A stretch of 64,000 bases of DNA from Kitasatospora cinereorecta (GCF_024172095.1 NZ_JAMZDX010000007.1:1-64000); one strand, 5' to 3'. Counted from the first letter of the stretch, positions 17,463 through 27,584 are shown. Notes: a model not told the origin generated them from the sequence alone. Numbers and translations are program-made.

Positions 17463-18802
17463 CCGGCGACGGCACGCGCCAGCTGCACCTCGGCCCGCTC
17501 GGCCGCGTCGAGGGCGAGGGCTCGCTGCACCTGGTCCTGCGCGACGGCGAACTCGCCGAGGCCAGACTGGCGATCTACGAACCACCCCGGTTCTTCGAGG
17601 CCTTCCTGCGCGGCCGAGGCCACACCGAACCGCCCGACCTCACCTCCCGCATCTGCGGCATCTGCCCCGTCGCCTACCAGCTCAGCGCCTGCCGCGCGCT
17701 GGAGGACGCCTGCGGGGTGCGCGTCGAGGGCCAACTGGCCGCGCTGCGCCGACTGCTCTACTGCGGCGAGTGGATCGAGAGCCAGGCCCTGCACGTCCAC
17801 CTGCTGCACGCCCCCGACTTCTTCGGCTGCGACAGCGCCATCGAACTCGCCCGCACCCACCGCGAGGACGTCGCCCGCGGCCTGCGGGTCAAACAGGCCG
17901 GCAACGCGATCGTCGAACTCCTCGGCGGCCGCGCCATTCACCCGGTCAACGTCCGGCTCGGCGGCTTCCACCGGGTACCCGCCCCGGCCGAGCTGCGGCC
18001 GCTGGCCGAACTCCTGCGCCGGGCGCGGGACGACGCCGAGGAGTCGGTCCACTGGGTGAGCGGCTTCGACTTCCCGGACGCGGTCTGCGACGCCGACCTG
18101 TTCGCTCTGGCCGAGCCCGACCACTACGCCGTCGAGTCCGGCACCCCCACCGTGCTGCGCACCGACGGCGACCGGCGCGGCAGCGTCCACGCCTTCCCGC
18201 TGGCCGAGTTCGGGACACACGTGGTCGAGCACCAGGTGCCGTACTCGACCGCGCTGCACTCCCGGCTCGACGGCCGCAGGCACCTGACCGGTTCACTGGC
18301 CCGGTTCGCGATCAGCGGGCACCGGATGCCGGCCGGACTGCTGGACCTCGCGGTGGCCGGCGGCCTCGGGGACCCCCGCACCGGCGCGGTCTGCCGGAAC
18401 CCCTACCGTTCCATCGTGATCCGGGCGATCGAGGTGCTGTACGCGGTCGACGAGGCGCTGCGGATCATCGACGAGTACCGGCCGCCCCCGCGCCCGTACA
18501 TCCCCGTCCCCGCCCGCGCCGCGACCGGCCACGGCGCGACCGAGGCGCCCCGCGGTCTGCTCTACCACCGCTACATGCTCGCCGCCGACGGGACAGTCAC
18601 CGACGCGGTCCTGGTGCCGCCGACGGCGCAGAACCAGGGCGCGATCGAGGCGGACGTGGCGCGCGCGGTGCGCGCCCGCCTGGCCGTCGGCCCACCCGCC
18701 GAGGACGCCGAGCTGGCCACGCTGAGCGAGCGGGCGATCCGCAACCATGATCCGTGCATCTCCTGCTCGGCGCACTTCCTCAGGCTCTCCGTCGAGCGCT
18801 GA
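17459..18802 (+). CDS. hyhL: Group 3b [NiFe]-hydrogenase large (catalytic) subunit
   Basis: A 447-residue subunit holding the NiFe centre. The L1 motif RICGICP supplies Cys66 and Cys69. The L2 motif DPCISCSAH supplies Cys433 and Cys436. His439 is followed by the eight-residue tail FLRLSVER, which the protease encoded at 13542 is expected to remove. The length fits group 3b (about 420-450) rather than group 1 uptake enzymes (about 590). The catalysed reaction is H2 plus NAD(P)+ to NAD(P)H plus H+, reversible. The start overlaps hyhS by four bases. No hypABCDEF genes are in the window, so cofactor assembly must come from elsewhere. Confidence 0.92.
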   Translation: MTGDGTRQLHLGPLGRVEGEGSLHLVLRDGELAEARLAIYEPPRFFEAFLRGRGHTEPPDLTSRICGICPVAYQLSACRALEDACGVRVEGQLAALRRLLYCGEWIESQALHVHLLHAPDFFGCDSAIELARTHREDVARGLRVKQAGNAIVELLGGRAIHPVNVRLGGFHRVPAPAELRPLAELLRRARDDAEESVHWVSGFDFPDAVCDADLFALAEPDHYAVESGTPTVLRTDGDRRGSVHAFPLAEFGTHVVEHQVPYSTALHSRLDGRRHLTGSLARFAISGHRMPAGLLDLAVAGGLGDPRTGAVCRNPYRSIVIRAIEVLYAVDEALRIIDEYRPPPRPYIPVPARAATGHGATEAPRGLLYHRYMLAADGTVTDAVLVPPTAQNQGAIEADVARAVRARLAVGPPAEDAELATLSERAIRNHDPCISCSAHFLRLSVER

Positions 18803-18947
18803 ACCGGCGGGCGTCCGGGACACCGCGAGCCCCCGCGGACCGTCGATGGGACACTGGTGAGGGTGGCCGCCTGCATGGCGTGGTGGAGTGGTGTGCCCGC
18901 GCCGCGCGCGGACCGCCCGGGGCGCCGAGAACGACGGGAGCCGACCG

Positions 18948-19586
18948 ATGTCACGCACCGTTGGCAGTGAACACCGAGCATTCCTCGGCGAGTTGGCCGA
19001 ACTGGTCCGCCTCGCGCGGACGGCGTTGGAGGGCGCGACTTCGGCGCTGACGGAGCCGGACGGCGCGGCGGACGGGGTCGTCACCGCCGAGAAGGCGCTG
19101 TCCGAGCTGTGCGGGCGGATCGAGGAGGACGCGGCCGACACACCGCCGGAGCCCGTGGCGGTCGTGGCCGGCGTCCACGTGGGCAGCGAGGTGGAGTGGC
19201 TCGCGTTGCTCGCCCGGCGGCTGCTGGAGATCGCCTGGGCACGGCAGGGGAGCCAGCCGTTTCCCGAACGGGTGCTCGCACCCCTGAGCGGACTCGCCGA
19301 GGCGGCCGTCGGCCTGGTCGGCCGGGCGGCCGACGTCCTGACGGAGGGCACGCCCGAGGGTGTCGCGGACCTGCTGTCGGACCTGCACGAGGCGGGCCTG
19401 CGCCAGCGGCTGCTGTACGACCTGCTGCTCGCCGATCCCCCTCCAGTGGGTTCCGCCGAGACCGCCGAACTCACCCTGCTGTCCTGCCACTACCGCCAGT
19501 GCGCGGAGCACGCCGCTGCCATCGCCAGACCCGTCGTGGTGTTCGCGGACGCCGGAGTGCGTACCCGGCCCGGCGACGAGCCGTAG
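18948..19586 (+). CDS. PhoU-like helical protein
   Basis: A 212-residue, predominantly helical, acidic protein. The N-terminal half has HRAFLGELAELVRLARTALE. The C-terminal half ends LLSCHYRQCAEHAAAIARPV, reminiscent of the metal-binding helices of PhoU-domain proteins. The ATG at 18948 lies behind CGGGAGCCGACC; an upstream ATG at 18888 adds a poorly conserved basic extension. It follows the hydrogenase genes by 145 bases on the same strand. PhoU proteins modulate phosphate or other transporters and kinases; the partner here is unknown. The assignment rests on pattern only. Confidence 0.55.
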   Translation: MSRTVGSEHRAFLGELAELVRLARTALEGATSALTEPDGAADGVVTAEKALSELCGRIEEDAADTPPEPVAVVAGVHVGSEVEWLALLARRLLEIAWARQGSQPFPERVLAPLSGLAEAAVGLVGRAADVLTEGTPEGVADLLSDLHEAGLRQRLLYDLLLADPPPVGSAETAELTLLSCHYRQCAEHAAAIARPVVVFADAGVRTRPGDEP

Positions 19587-19615
19587 GCTCCGCCGGCGGC
19601 CGGTCGGGGCACCGC

Positions 19616-20782
19616 CTACGGCAGGCCTGCCGCAGCCGTTGCCTCGGCCAGCAGCCGGGCGGTGGGCCCGTGCCGCACCGTCCCGCGGTGGGTCACCACC
19701 ATGGCGTCCAGCACCGGGTCGGTCGGATCGACCGTGAGTGGGCCGCCGTGCGTCAGGTGGGCGAGCAGTGCCAGCACGTTGTGGGCGTACGCGAGCGACG
19801 CGGTCGTCGGGACCCCGGCGGCGAGGTCACCGGCTCCGATCACCGTCACCCCGTCACCGACCAGCGTCGTGGTGTCCGGCCCGATGCCCTCGATGTTGCC
19901 GCCTCCCGGACCCGCCGCCAGGTCGACCAGCACCGACCCCGGCCGCATGGTGGCCACCGTGTCCCGGTCCAGCACCGTCGGCGGCTCGTGGTCCGGCAGA
20001 TCGAGGGCGGTCAGCACGAGGTCGTGGCGGACGGCGGCCGCCGCGACCCCGCTGCGGAGCACGGAGCGCCGGTGCTCGAGCGCCTCGCGCAGCGCGAGGT
20101 CGTCGTCCACCGGGTGCAGGCCGGGCAGGTCCAGCAGCTCGGCCCCGAGCGCGACGGCCTGCGCACGCTCCGGGCCGCGCAACTCGACGACGTGCACCAG
20201 GGCGCCGAGCCGGTGGGCGGTGTCGATCGCCTGCAGCCCCGGGTGGCCGGCGCCGACCACCAGGACCCGGACCGGGGCGAACAGGCCGTCCGAGGTGCCC
20301 CACGGCGGCAGGCAGCTGCCCAGCCGGGCGGCCGCCAGCAGCACGGCGCGGTAACCGGCGATCCTCCCCTGGGAGGCCGCGGCGTCCATCGGATACGCCG
20401 CGGGCAGCCGGGCGGGGGCGAGGTCGAGGCCGATCGAGGTGACCCCGAGGTCGGCCCACTGCCGGACCAGGAAGGCGATCCGCGTGGGACGCACCATCGT
20501 GACCAGCACCTGCCCGCGACGCAGCCGCCGCGACGAGTCACCGGTGGGCGGGTGAATGCCCAGCAGCACGTCCGCGTGGAGTAGTAGTTCCGCACGCCCG
20601 GTGAGCTCGGCTCCTGCCGCGGTGTAAGCCACGTCGTGATGCCGGGCCCGGGCACCCGCGCCCGCCTCGACGAGGACCTTCAGACCGAGCCGGCCGACGG
20701 CCGGTACCAGGTCCGGCACCAGCGCGACGCGCCGCTCACCCGGCACGGTCTCCCGCAGCACCCCCACCGTGGTGGCCACCAT
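19616..20782 (-). CDS. NAD(P) transhydrogenase alpha subunit-like (PntA/PntAA) protein
   Basis: A 388-residue protein of the alanine dehydrogenase/transhydrogenase family. It begins TVGVLRETVPGERRVALVPD, followed by VEAGAGARARHHD, then the linker DAAASQGRIAGYRAVLLAAARLG, then a Rossmann domain (VLVVGAGHPGLQAIDTAHRLG) and NIEGIGPDTTTLVGDGVTV. The size fits the split alpha-1 subunit (NAD-binding domain I) of proton-translocating transhydrogenase. No membrane subunit (PntB or alpha-2) is in the window. It could therefore work alone as an NAD-binding protein or pair with distant subunits. ATG 20782 is chosen because the open frame further up is low-complexity antisense sequence. It is divergent from the 5-oxoprolinase gene. 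Confidence 0.78.
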   Translation of the reverse strand: MVATTVGVLRETVPGERRVALVPDLVPAVGRLGLKVLVEAGAGARARHHDVAYTAAGAELTGRAELLLHADVLLGIHPPTGDSSRRLRRGQVLVTMVRPTRIAFLVRQWADLGVTSIGLDLAPARLPAAYPMDAAASQGRIAGYRAVLLAAARLGSCLPPWGTSDGLFAPVRVLVVGAGHPGLQAIDTAHRLGALVHVVELRGPERAQAVALGAELLDLPGLHPVDDDLALREALEHRRSVLRSGVAAAAVRHDLVLTALDLPDHEPPTVLDRDTVATMRPGSVLVDLAAGPGGGNIEGIGPDTTTLVGDGVTVIGAGDLAAGVPTTASLAYAHNVLALLAHLTHGGPLTVDPTDPVLDAMVVTHRGTVRHGPTARLLAEATAAAGLP

Positions 20783-20932
20783 GAGCGCGTCACCGCCCTC
20801 CGGGGCGCAGCCGAGTCGCCCGTCTCCACCATTGTCCCCGTGTTTTGCGGCTCCCACCCGCCGGTCGGATACTCGACGGTGGGACGCCGCCCGGTGCCCG
20901 GCGCGCCGCGCGGCACAGCGGAGGGAGCCGGA

Positions 20933-23900
20933 ATGGCGAGCCGCGGCTGGCAGTTCTGGGTGGACCGGGGCGGGACTTTCACCGACGTCGTCGCGCTGGC
21001 CCCGGACGGCCGGCTGCTGACCCGCAAACTGCTCTCGCACGACCCCGCCCGCTACCCCGACCCCGCCATCGCCGGAATCCGCGCCCTCCTGCCGTCCGGC
21101 GGTGCACGCGTCGACTCGGTGCGGATGGGTACCACGGTCGCCACCAACGCCCTGCTGGAGCGCACTGGTGAGCCGACCGCCCTGGTGATCACCCGGGGTT
21201 TCGCCGACGCCCTGCGGATCGGCTACCAGAACCGTCCGCGGATATTCGCCCGCGAGATCACCCTGCCCGAGCCGCTGTACGCCCGCGTGATCGAGGTGGA
21301 CGAGCGGATCGCCGCCGACGGTTCGGTGCTGCGCCCACCGGACCTCGAACGGCTCGCGCAGGAGCTGCGCCGGTGTCACCGCGACGGCATCCGCTCGCTC
21401 GCGGTGGTATGCCTGCACAGCTACCTGCACCCCGCGCACGAGCAGGCGATCGGCCGACTCGCCGAGCGGCTGGGCTTTCCCCAGGTGTCGCTGTCCAGCG
21501 AGGCGAGCCCGCTGATGAAGTTGGTCCCGCGCGGCGACACCGCGGTCGTCGATGCCTACCTGTCGCCCGGCCTGCGCCGCTACGTCCGGCAGGTGGCGCG
21601 GGAGTTGAGCGACATCCCGCTCATGTTCATGCAGTCCAACGGCGGCCTCGCCGAGGCCGGCCACTTCCGCGGCAAGGATGCCATCCTGTCCGGCCCGGCC
21701 GGCGGCATCGTCGGCATGGTGCGGATGTCCCGACTCGCCGGATTCGAGCGGGTGATCGGCTTCGACATGGGCGGAACCTCCACCGATGTGTCGCACTTCG
21801 CCGGCGAGTTCGAGCGGGTGGTGACCACCGAGGTCGCCGGAGTCCGGCTACGGGCACCGATGCTGGCGATCCACACGGTCGCGGCCGGCGGCGGTTCGGT
21901 GCTGCGCTTCGGCGGTGGACGGCTGCGGGTCGGCCCCGACTCGGCCGGCGCGGACCCCGGCCCCGCCTGCTACCGGCGCGACGGTCCGCTCACCGTCACC
22001 GACGCCAACCTGCTGCTCGGCCGGATCCAGGCGGCCCACTTCCCCCACGTCTTCGGACCCGCCGGCAACCAGCCGGTCGACCTCGACCCGGTGCGGCGCC
22101 GGTTCGCCACTCTCGCGGCCGAGATCGCCGCGGACTCGGGCGCGGCCTGCACGGCGGAGCAGGCGGCCGAGGGCTTCCTGCGGATCGCGGTCGGGAACAT
22201 CGCGAACGCGATCAAACGGATCTCGGTGCAACAGGGCCACGACGTCACCCGATACGCGCTGACCACGTTCGGCGGTGCGGGCGGCCAGCACGCGTGTGCG
22301 GTCGCGCAGGCCCTCGGCATCCGTACGGTGCTGGTGCCGCCGATGGCCGGAGTGCTCTCCGCGCTCGGCATCGGCCTCGCCGACACCACCGTCCTGCGCG
22401 AGCACGCCGTCGAACGCCCGCTGGCGCAGGAGTCCATGGCCGCCGTGCGGGCACTGGCCGAGAAGCTGGCGGCCCTGGCCACGGCCGAGCTGGTCGACCA
22501 GGGGATCGCACCGGAGCGGATCCGGCTGGCGCACCGGGTCAGGCTGCGGTACCAGGGTACCGACACCACGCTGGACACCGCCCTGGCGGAACCCCCCGCG
22601 ATGACCGACGAGTTCGAGACGCGTCACCGCGCCACCTACTCCTTCCTGATGGACCGTCCGATAGTCGTCGAGTCGCTGGCGGTGGAGGCAACCGGACTCA
22701 CCGAGCAGCCTGACCTGGAGGCGCTCGGAGCCACGCCGGACGTTGGCGACGGGCCCGTCGAGCCCCGCACCGTCCGGATGTTCACCGGCGGCCGGTGGAG
22801 CGACGTGCCGGTACGGGAGCGAGAGCGGATGCGTCCGGCCGAGACCGTCACCGGGCCGGCCCTCATCGCCGAGGCCGGTGCCACGACGGTCGTGGACGAC
22901 GGATGGAGTGCCACGGTGACGCCGGTCGGCCACCTGCTGGTGGAACAGGTCGGGGACTTCGCGGAACCCTCCGTCACCGCCGAGGCCGACCCGGTCCTGC
23001 TGGAGCTCTTCAACAACCTCTTCACGGCGATCGCGCAGCAGATGGGCGCCCGGCTGGAATCGACGGCACAGTCGGTCAACATCAAGGAACGGCTCGACTT
23101 CTCCTGCGCGCTCTTCGACCCGGACGGCAACCTGGTCGCCAACGCCCCCCACATCCCCGTCCACCTCGGCTCGATGGGCACCACGGTCAAGGAGGTGCTC
23201 CGCCGCCGCGGCCCGTCGATCCGGCCGGGCGACGCCTACGCCGTCAACGACCCGTACCACGGCGGCACGCACCTGCCCGACATCACCGTCGTCACCCCCG
23301 TCTTCGACCCGGCCGGGCAGGACATCCTCTTCTTCGTGGCCTCGCGCGGGCACCACGCCGAGATCGGCGGGATCACCCCCGGCTCGATGCCCGCGACCAG
23401 CCGGGAGATCCACGAGGAAGGCGTGCTCCTCGACAACTGGCTGCTGGTGTCGGACGGCAGGCTCCGCGAGGCCGAGACACTGCGGCTGCTCGCCGAGGCG
23501 CCGTACCCCTCGCGCGACCCGGCCACCAACCTCGCCGACCTGCGGGCCCAGATCGCCGCCAACCGCAAGGGTGTCGACGAAGTCCTCGCGATGATCGACC
23601 AGTTCGGCCTCGACGTGGTCCGGGCCTACATGCGCCACGTGCAGGACAACGCCGAGCGGGCCGTGCGCGAGGTGATCGGCGAGCTCGCTGACGGCGCCTA
23701 CCGGTACGAGACCGACTCCGGCGCGGTGATTGCAGTACGGGTCGAGGTGGACCGCCGACAGCGCACCGCCACCGTGGACTTCACCGGTACCTCCGCCCAG
23801 CTCGACGGGAACTTCAACGCACCCTCCGCCGTGGTGAACGCGGCGGTCCTGTACGTCTTCCGTACCCTGGTGGCCGACGACATCCCGCTGAACGACGGCT

Positions 23901-24526
23901 GCCTGAGGCCGCTGCGGATCATCGTCCCACCCGGCTCGATGCTCGCCCCGCGCTACCCGGCCGCCGTGGCCGCCGGCAACGTCGAGACCTCGCAGGCCAT
24001 CACCGGCGCGCTCTACGCCGCACTCGGCGTCCAGGCCGAGGGCTCCGGCACCATGAACAACCTCAGCCTCGGCAACGAGGACCACCAGTACTACGAGACG
24101 ATCGCCTCCGGCTCCGGTGCCGGCCCCGGCTACGACGGCGCCGCCGCGGTCCAGACCCACATGACCAACTCGCGGCTCACCGACCCGGAGGTCCTGGAGT
24201 GGCGGCTGCCCGTGCTGCTGGAGCAGTTCGCGGTGCGCCCCGGAAGCGGCGGCGCGGGGCGATGGCGGGGCGGCGACGGAGTGGTGCGCCGGATCCGCTT
24301 CCGCGAACCGATGACGGTGAGCCTGCTCTCCGGGCACCGGAGCGTGGCACCCTACGGCATGGCCGGTGGCGCGCCGGGAGGGCTCGGCGCCAACCGGCTG
24401 CTGCGGCGCGACGGCAGGACCGAGCCACTGGGCGGCTGTGCGACCGCGGACGTCGAGCCCGGCGACGTGCTGGAGATCGAGACGCCCGGCGGCGGCGGGT
24501 ACGGCGACCCAGGCCCGGCCGGGTGA
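20933..24526 (+). CDS. 5-oxoprolinase / N-methylhydantoinase, fused HyuA-HyuB
   Basis: The 1197-residue product joins both hydantoinase families. The HyuA part (about 1-660) starts FWVDRGGTFTDVVALAPDG and has the ASKHA-type FDMGGTSTDVSHF and TFGGAGGQHA. The HyuB part (about 685-1197) has GDAYAVNDPYHGGTHLPDI, FFVASRGHHAEIGG and the glycine-rich end GGGGYGDPG. The full-length fusion matches ATP-dependent 5-oxoprolinase (about 1200-1290 residues), which opens 5-oxo-L-proline to glutamate. N-methylhydantoinase or acetophenone carboxylase activity cannot be excluded. ATG 20933 has GCGGAGGGAGCCGG in front. It is divergent from the PntA-like gene with a 150-base gap. Confidence 0.88.
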   Translation: MASRGWQFWVDRGGTFTDVVALAPDGRLLTRKLLSHDPARYPDPAIAGIRALLPSGGARVDSVRMGTTVATNALLERTGEPTALVITRGFADALRIGYQNRPRIFAREITLPEPLYARVIEVDERIAADGSVLRPPDLERLAQELRRCHRDGIRSLAVVCLHSYLHPAHEQAIGRLAERLGFPQVSLSSEASPLMKLVPRGDTAVVDAYLSPGLRRYVRQVARELSDIPLMFMQSNGGLAEAGHFRGKDAILSGPAGGIVGMVRMSRLAGFERVIGFDMGGTSTDVSHFAGEFERVVTTEVAGVRLRAPMLAIHTVAAGGGSVLRFGGGRLRVGPDSAGADPGPACYRRDGPLTVTDANLLLGRIQAAHFPHVFGPAGNQPVDLDPVRRRFATLAAEIAADSGAACTAEQAAEGFLRIAVGNIANAIKRISVQQGHDVTRYALTTFGGAGGQHACAVAQALGIRTVLVPPMAGVLSALGIGLADTTVLREHAVERPLAQESMAAVRALAEKLAALATAELVDQGIAPERIRLAHRVRLRYQGTDTTLDTALAEPPAMTDEFETRHRATYSFLMDRPIVVESLAVEATGLTEQPDLEALGATPDVGDGPVEPRTVRMFTGGRWSDVPVRERERMRPAETVTGPALIAEAGATTVVDDGWSATVTPVGHLLVEQVGDFAEPSVTAEADPVLLELFNNLFTAIAQQMGARLESTAQSVNIKERLDFSCALFDPDGNLVANAPHIPVHLGSMGTTVKEVLRRRGPSIRPGDAYAVNDPYHGGTHLPDITVVTPVFDPAGQDILFFVASRGHHAEIGGITPGSMPATSREIHEEGVLLDNWLLVSDGRLREAETLRLLAEAPYPSRDPATNLADLRAQIAANRKGVDEVLAMIDQFGLDVVRAYMRHVQDNAERAVREVIGELADGAYRYETDSGAVIAVRVEVDRRQRTATVDFTGTSAQLDGNFNAPSAVVNAAVLYVFRTLVADDIPLNDGCLRPLRIIVPPGSMLAPRYPAAVAAGNVETSQAITGALYAALGVQAEGSGTMNNLSLGNEDHQYYETIASGSGAGPGYDGAAAVQTHMTNSRLTDPEVLEWRLPVLLEQFAVRPGSGGAGRWRGGDGVVRRIRFREPMTVSLLSGHRSVAPYGMAGGAPGGLGANRLLRRDGRTEPLGGCATADVEPGDVLEIETPGGGGYGDPGPAG

Positions 24527-24729
24527 CCACGGGTGAACCTCACCGCGCAATCGACGCGTTGAGCTGGGCTATCGACCGGGCCCGCACCCGCGGCGCCGTC
24601 ACCGAGGCGCTCACCGCCCGGCAGGACCCGGTCTCCACCGCCGGTCGTGCAGGTCGGCACCGTTTCCTGCCTGCTGGAGGTGGCCCGGGGCGCCGACAAC
24701 GGCGTCCTGATTCTGCGGGCATGCTCCAG

Positions 24730-26100
24730 TCAGCCGGCCGGGGGGACAACTCCCGTAGCAGCCGCAGGATCGTCTGGCTGTGGTGGGGTGCGCAGGGCGA
24801 GGACGGCCAGGTCGTCGTGGCCGTCGCCCGGCTGGGCGTCGGCCAACGTGCGGCACAGGTCGTCCAGCGGCAGGCGGGCGTGCGCGGCCGCGATTCGGGC
24901 GAGAGCGGTGAGGCCGGCGTCGATGGGGTGGTCGGGGTGCTCGACCAGGCCGTCCGTGAACAGCACGAGGGTGGCGTCGCCGGGGAGGGGGTGCTTGTGG
25001 TCGGGTCGTGGCATGTCGGTGTCCACGCCGAGCGGCAGGCCGGGGTCGGCGTGCAGATAGTGGGCGGTGCCGTCGGGGCCGATCACGAGTGGCGGCGGGT
25101 GTCCGGCGGTGCTCCAGTGCACTGTCCAGCCGTTCTCGGCGGGCTCGATGCGTACCAGACAGGCGGTGGTGATCGGGTTGTCGGTGATCGCGTCCAGGGT
25201 GCGGTCGAGCTGCGTCAGAATCGCGCTGGGTGGGGTGCGGCGGTCGTACAGCAGGGCGCGGAGCATGTTGCGGGTCTGGGCCATGGTGGCGGCAGCCTTG
25301 AGGTCGTGACCGACGACGTCGCCGATGACCAGGGCGCAGGCGCCGTCGGGGAGCATCAGGGCGTCGTACCAGTCGCCGCCGACGTGGTCCGGGGCGGCGG
25401 CGGGCCGGTACACGGCGGCGGTCTTGAACGGGTCGAGGGCCGGCAGTTGCGGGAGCAGGAGGCGCTGGAAGTATTCGGCGTTGGCGCGGACCTGCCGGTA
25501 GAGGCGGGCGTTCTCGATCGCGAGGCCGGCTGCTCCGGCGAGCGCTACGACGATGTCCTGGTCGTGGCGGTCGAAGGGCCGGCCGTCGCGTCGCTCGGTG
25601 AGGTACAGGTTGCCGTAGACGCGTCCGCGGGAGGTGATCGCCACCCCGAGCAGGGCCTGCATCGGCGGGTGGCCGGGCGGGAAGCCCACCGACTGTGGGT
25701 GGGCGCCGATGTCCGCGACGCGCAGCGGTTCGGGGTGCTCGATGAGGTGCCCCAGGAGTCCGCGGCCGTGGGGAAGCGCTACTCCTGCGAGGTCCGATGT
25801 CTCCCGGTCGCTCAGCCCGACGGGGATGAAGTCCTCCAGGCGTTCGCCGTCCTCGCTGAGCACGCCGAGCGCGCCGTAGCGGGCGTCGACCAGGCCCATC
25901 GCCGTGCTGATCAGGCGTCTTAGCACGACCGGGAGGTCCAGCTCCCGGCCGACCGCCATCACGGCATCCAGCAGGTCCTGGAAACGGCGCTGGGCATGGG
26001 CCAGGTCCCGCAGACGCTCGACGATCCGGTCCATCTCGTCGTCGACGTGATGGCCGGGGTCGGGAACATCCGGCCGCGCAGATCCATCCTCCGGATCCAT
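24730..26100 (-). CDS. GAF-domain PP2C-type serine/threonine phosphatase (RsbU-like)
   Basis: A 456-residue regulator phosphatase. After an N-terminal helix (DDEMDRIVERLRDLAHAQRR) comes a GAF domain (about 45-200, VDARYGALGVLSEDG, LLGVAITSRGRVYGNLYLTE). A PP2C/SpoIIE domain follows (about 215-445), with GGDWYDALMLPDG, VIGDVVGHDLKAAATMA and the final metal-binding DGHDDLAVLALR. Such proteins dephosphorylate anti-anti-sigma factors in partner-switching stress pathways. Start ATG 26100 follows GAGGGCGGGCTTG. A truncated near-copy of the first 82 residues is at 35105-35353. Signal and partner are unknown. Confidence 0.88.
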   Translation of the reverse strand: MDPEDGSARPDVPDPGHHVDDEMDRIVERLRDLAHAQRRFQDLLDAVMAVGRELDLPVVLRRLISTAMGLVDARYGALGVLSEDGERLEDFIPVGLSDRETSDLAGVALPHGRGLLGHLIEHPEPLRVADIGAHPQSVGFPPGHPPMQALLGVAITSRGRVYGNLYLTERRDGRPFDRHDQDIVVALAGAAGLAIENARLYRQVRANAEYFQRLLLPQLPALDPFKTAAVYRPAAAPDHVGGDWYDALMLPDGACALVIGDVVGHDLKAAATMAQTRNMLRALLYDRRTPPSAILTQLDRTLDAITDNPITTACLVRIEPAENGWTVHWSTAGHPPPLVIGPDGTAHYLHADPGLPLGVDTDMPRPDHKHPLPGDATLVLFTDGLVEHPDHPIDAGLTALARIAAAHARLPLDDLCRTLADAQPGDGHDDLAVLALRTPPQPDDPAAATGVVPPAG

Positions 26101-26206
26101 CAAGCCCGCCCTCGGATGGTGTGCTGGACGACTACCACCCCAGGCGACGCGTCGCCGTGAACACGCCGCAACCTGCCCACACACCTGCTCCGGTTGGCGG
26201 TGGTGG

Positions 26207-26455
26207 TCACGCGTCAGTCCAGCCCGCGGCAGGGTCCCTGCCATCGGTGCCGAACGGAGGGAAGGCCTCGGCGAGAATCGCCGCGAGGTGGCGCTTCTCG
26301 ACCCCCGCCTCCCGAGCCGCCCGAATCGGTGCGGCAATATCGCCGGGCAGACGACCCGCCGGGACCGGCGCCCAGCCGCCCGCGTCGTCCGGTCCCACGG
26401 AAACACGGCCGGTCATAGGCGTGCCCCTGACGCCGGGCATGCCGGCTCGTGCCAC
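26207..26455 (-). CDS. Small hypothetical protein
   Basis: A possible 82-residue protein; an internal ATG at 26416 would give 69 residues (MTGRVSVGPDDAGGWAP). The segment IAAPIRAAREAGVEKRHLAAILA is amphipathic and helical and codon use is G/C at third positions. No ribosome-binding site stands out, and no family is recognised. It is on the same strand as the phosphatase, in a zone of gene debris. Confidence 0.3.
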   Translation of the reverse strand: MARAGMPGVRGTPMTGRVSVGPDDAGGWAPVPAGRLPGDIAAPIRAAREAGVEKRHLAAILAEAFPPFGTDGRDPAAGWTDA

Positions 26456-26777
26456 GAGGTGGTCACCACCGCCCCGCCCGGCAGCAGGTGCTCACTGCTC
26501 CAAGTCCGGCAGCAGCACACAGTCGGACACGGGTCGGACCGTGCCGCCGGAGCGGTTGAATGAGCTGACGTAACGGACGCGGCGGCATGTGCGGGCCGCC
26601 GGCGGCGCCGGCCGCCCGTAGTAGGTCTCGTCACTACCGCCCTGTCCCACGCCCCGCGCCTGCCTAACCGCGAACCACCCGAACGGAGGCAGGCAGGGCC
26701 TCTCGCAGCTCGTGTGACTCGTCGCAGAGTGCTGAGCATCGCACCGCTACGAGGCTCAGCAGGTCGGCACCTCACGG

Positions 26778-27584
26778 TCAGTCGATCGCGAACCAGTCTC
26801 GGACCAGGGTCAGGTGGTCGATGTAACGCTCGCCGGAGACGTCCACGACGACCTCGTCGACCGTATCTCCGGTGAAGTGGAACGGCCCCCTGGTCGTCGG
26901 GCGTGACGGGCGAGGCGTCGTCGCGGCCCACGCAGATCCCGTTCCCGACGACGCAGAAGTAGCCGGGCTGGGCTGCCCAGCTCGTCGACGTGTTCCAGGG
27001 ACAGTTCAGTCGGCGCGGGCGCGCCGTTGAAGAACCGTCACTTGTTGTTCTGTCAGGCCCGTCCCTCGCCGCTGCCGCCGTTGTCCGAGACGGCCCTGGT
27101 GATCGTGTTGTCGAGCTCGCCGACGGCCTCCAGGAAGTCGATCAGCCGGCCGAGCTGGCGCGTCGCTGTACGAGACGTAGCCGGCGAAGACCTCGGCCAT
27201 CCTGATGAAGAGCCGCTGCTCGCCCGCGCTGAGCGTCTCCCAGGGCCGGACGGTGTCGAGCCTCGGCCACGGCTGCCCGTTCGGGCCGGTCACGTTCGCT
27301 CCCCGTGGGGGTTGATTGCGGACAGCTCGGTGTCCTCCGGCAGCAGGCCGAGCTCCTTCTGGCGCCGGAGGATCTCTGGCCGGATCGCCTCGTAGCCCTC
27401 GTCGAACACATCCTTGTATGCGTCGGCCCATTCCTTGAGGACGTGGTGCGGGGCGTGGGCCGCGTCCAGCGCCAGGGACATGAAGAACGGTTTCTCGGGC
27501 TCGACGACCTCGGCGTCGCGTATGAACTCGATGGCCTAGTCGGACGGGTCCTTGGCGATGTGGTCGGTGTCAGGCGCGCTGCAG
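26778..27584 (-). pseudogene. Arylsulfatase remnant with stops, frameshifts and internal deletion
   Basis: From high to low coordinates the minus strand encodes pieces of one arylsulfatase in order. DTDHIAKDPSD meets TAG, then AIEFIRDAEVVEPEKPFF and AHAPHHVLKEWADAYKDVFDEG, and a shift near 27300. NGQPWPRLDTVRPWETLS and MAEVFAGYVSYSD follow, then a shift near 27160. A gap is followed by ICVGRDDASPVTPDDQG and the C-terminal strand TVDEVVVDVSGERYID ending at 26778. The order matches the intact sulfatase at 42789, but the N-terminal half with the formylglycine motif and most of the C-terminal half are gone. It is non-functional, and differs enough from 42789 to be a different paralogue. Confidence 0.75.

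Noticed and set aside
13542-18802. Uptake (group 1) hydrogenase
   Set aside because: No Tat signal on the small subunit, no cytochrome b gene, and presence of FAD/NAD(P)- and ferredoxin-type subunits; the large subunit is too short for group 1.
21848-24550. A 900-codon minus-strand frame opposite the 5-oxoprolinase
   Set aside because: Antisense shadow of a clearly conserved gene; no motifs or ribosome-binding site.
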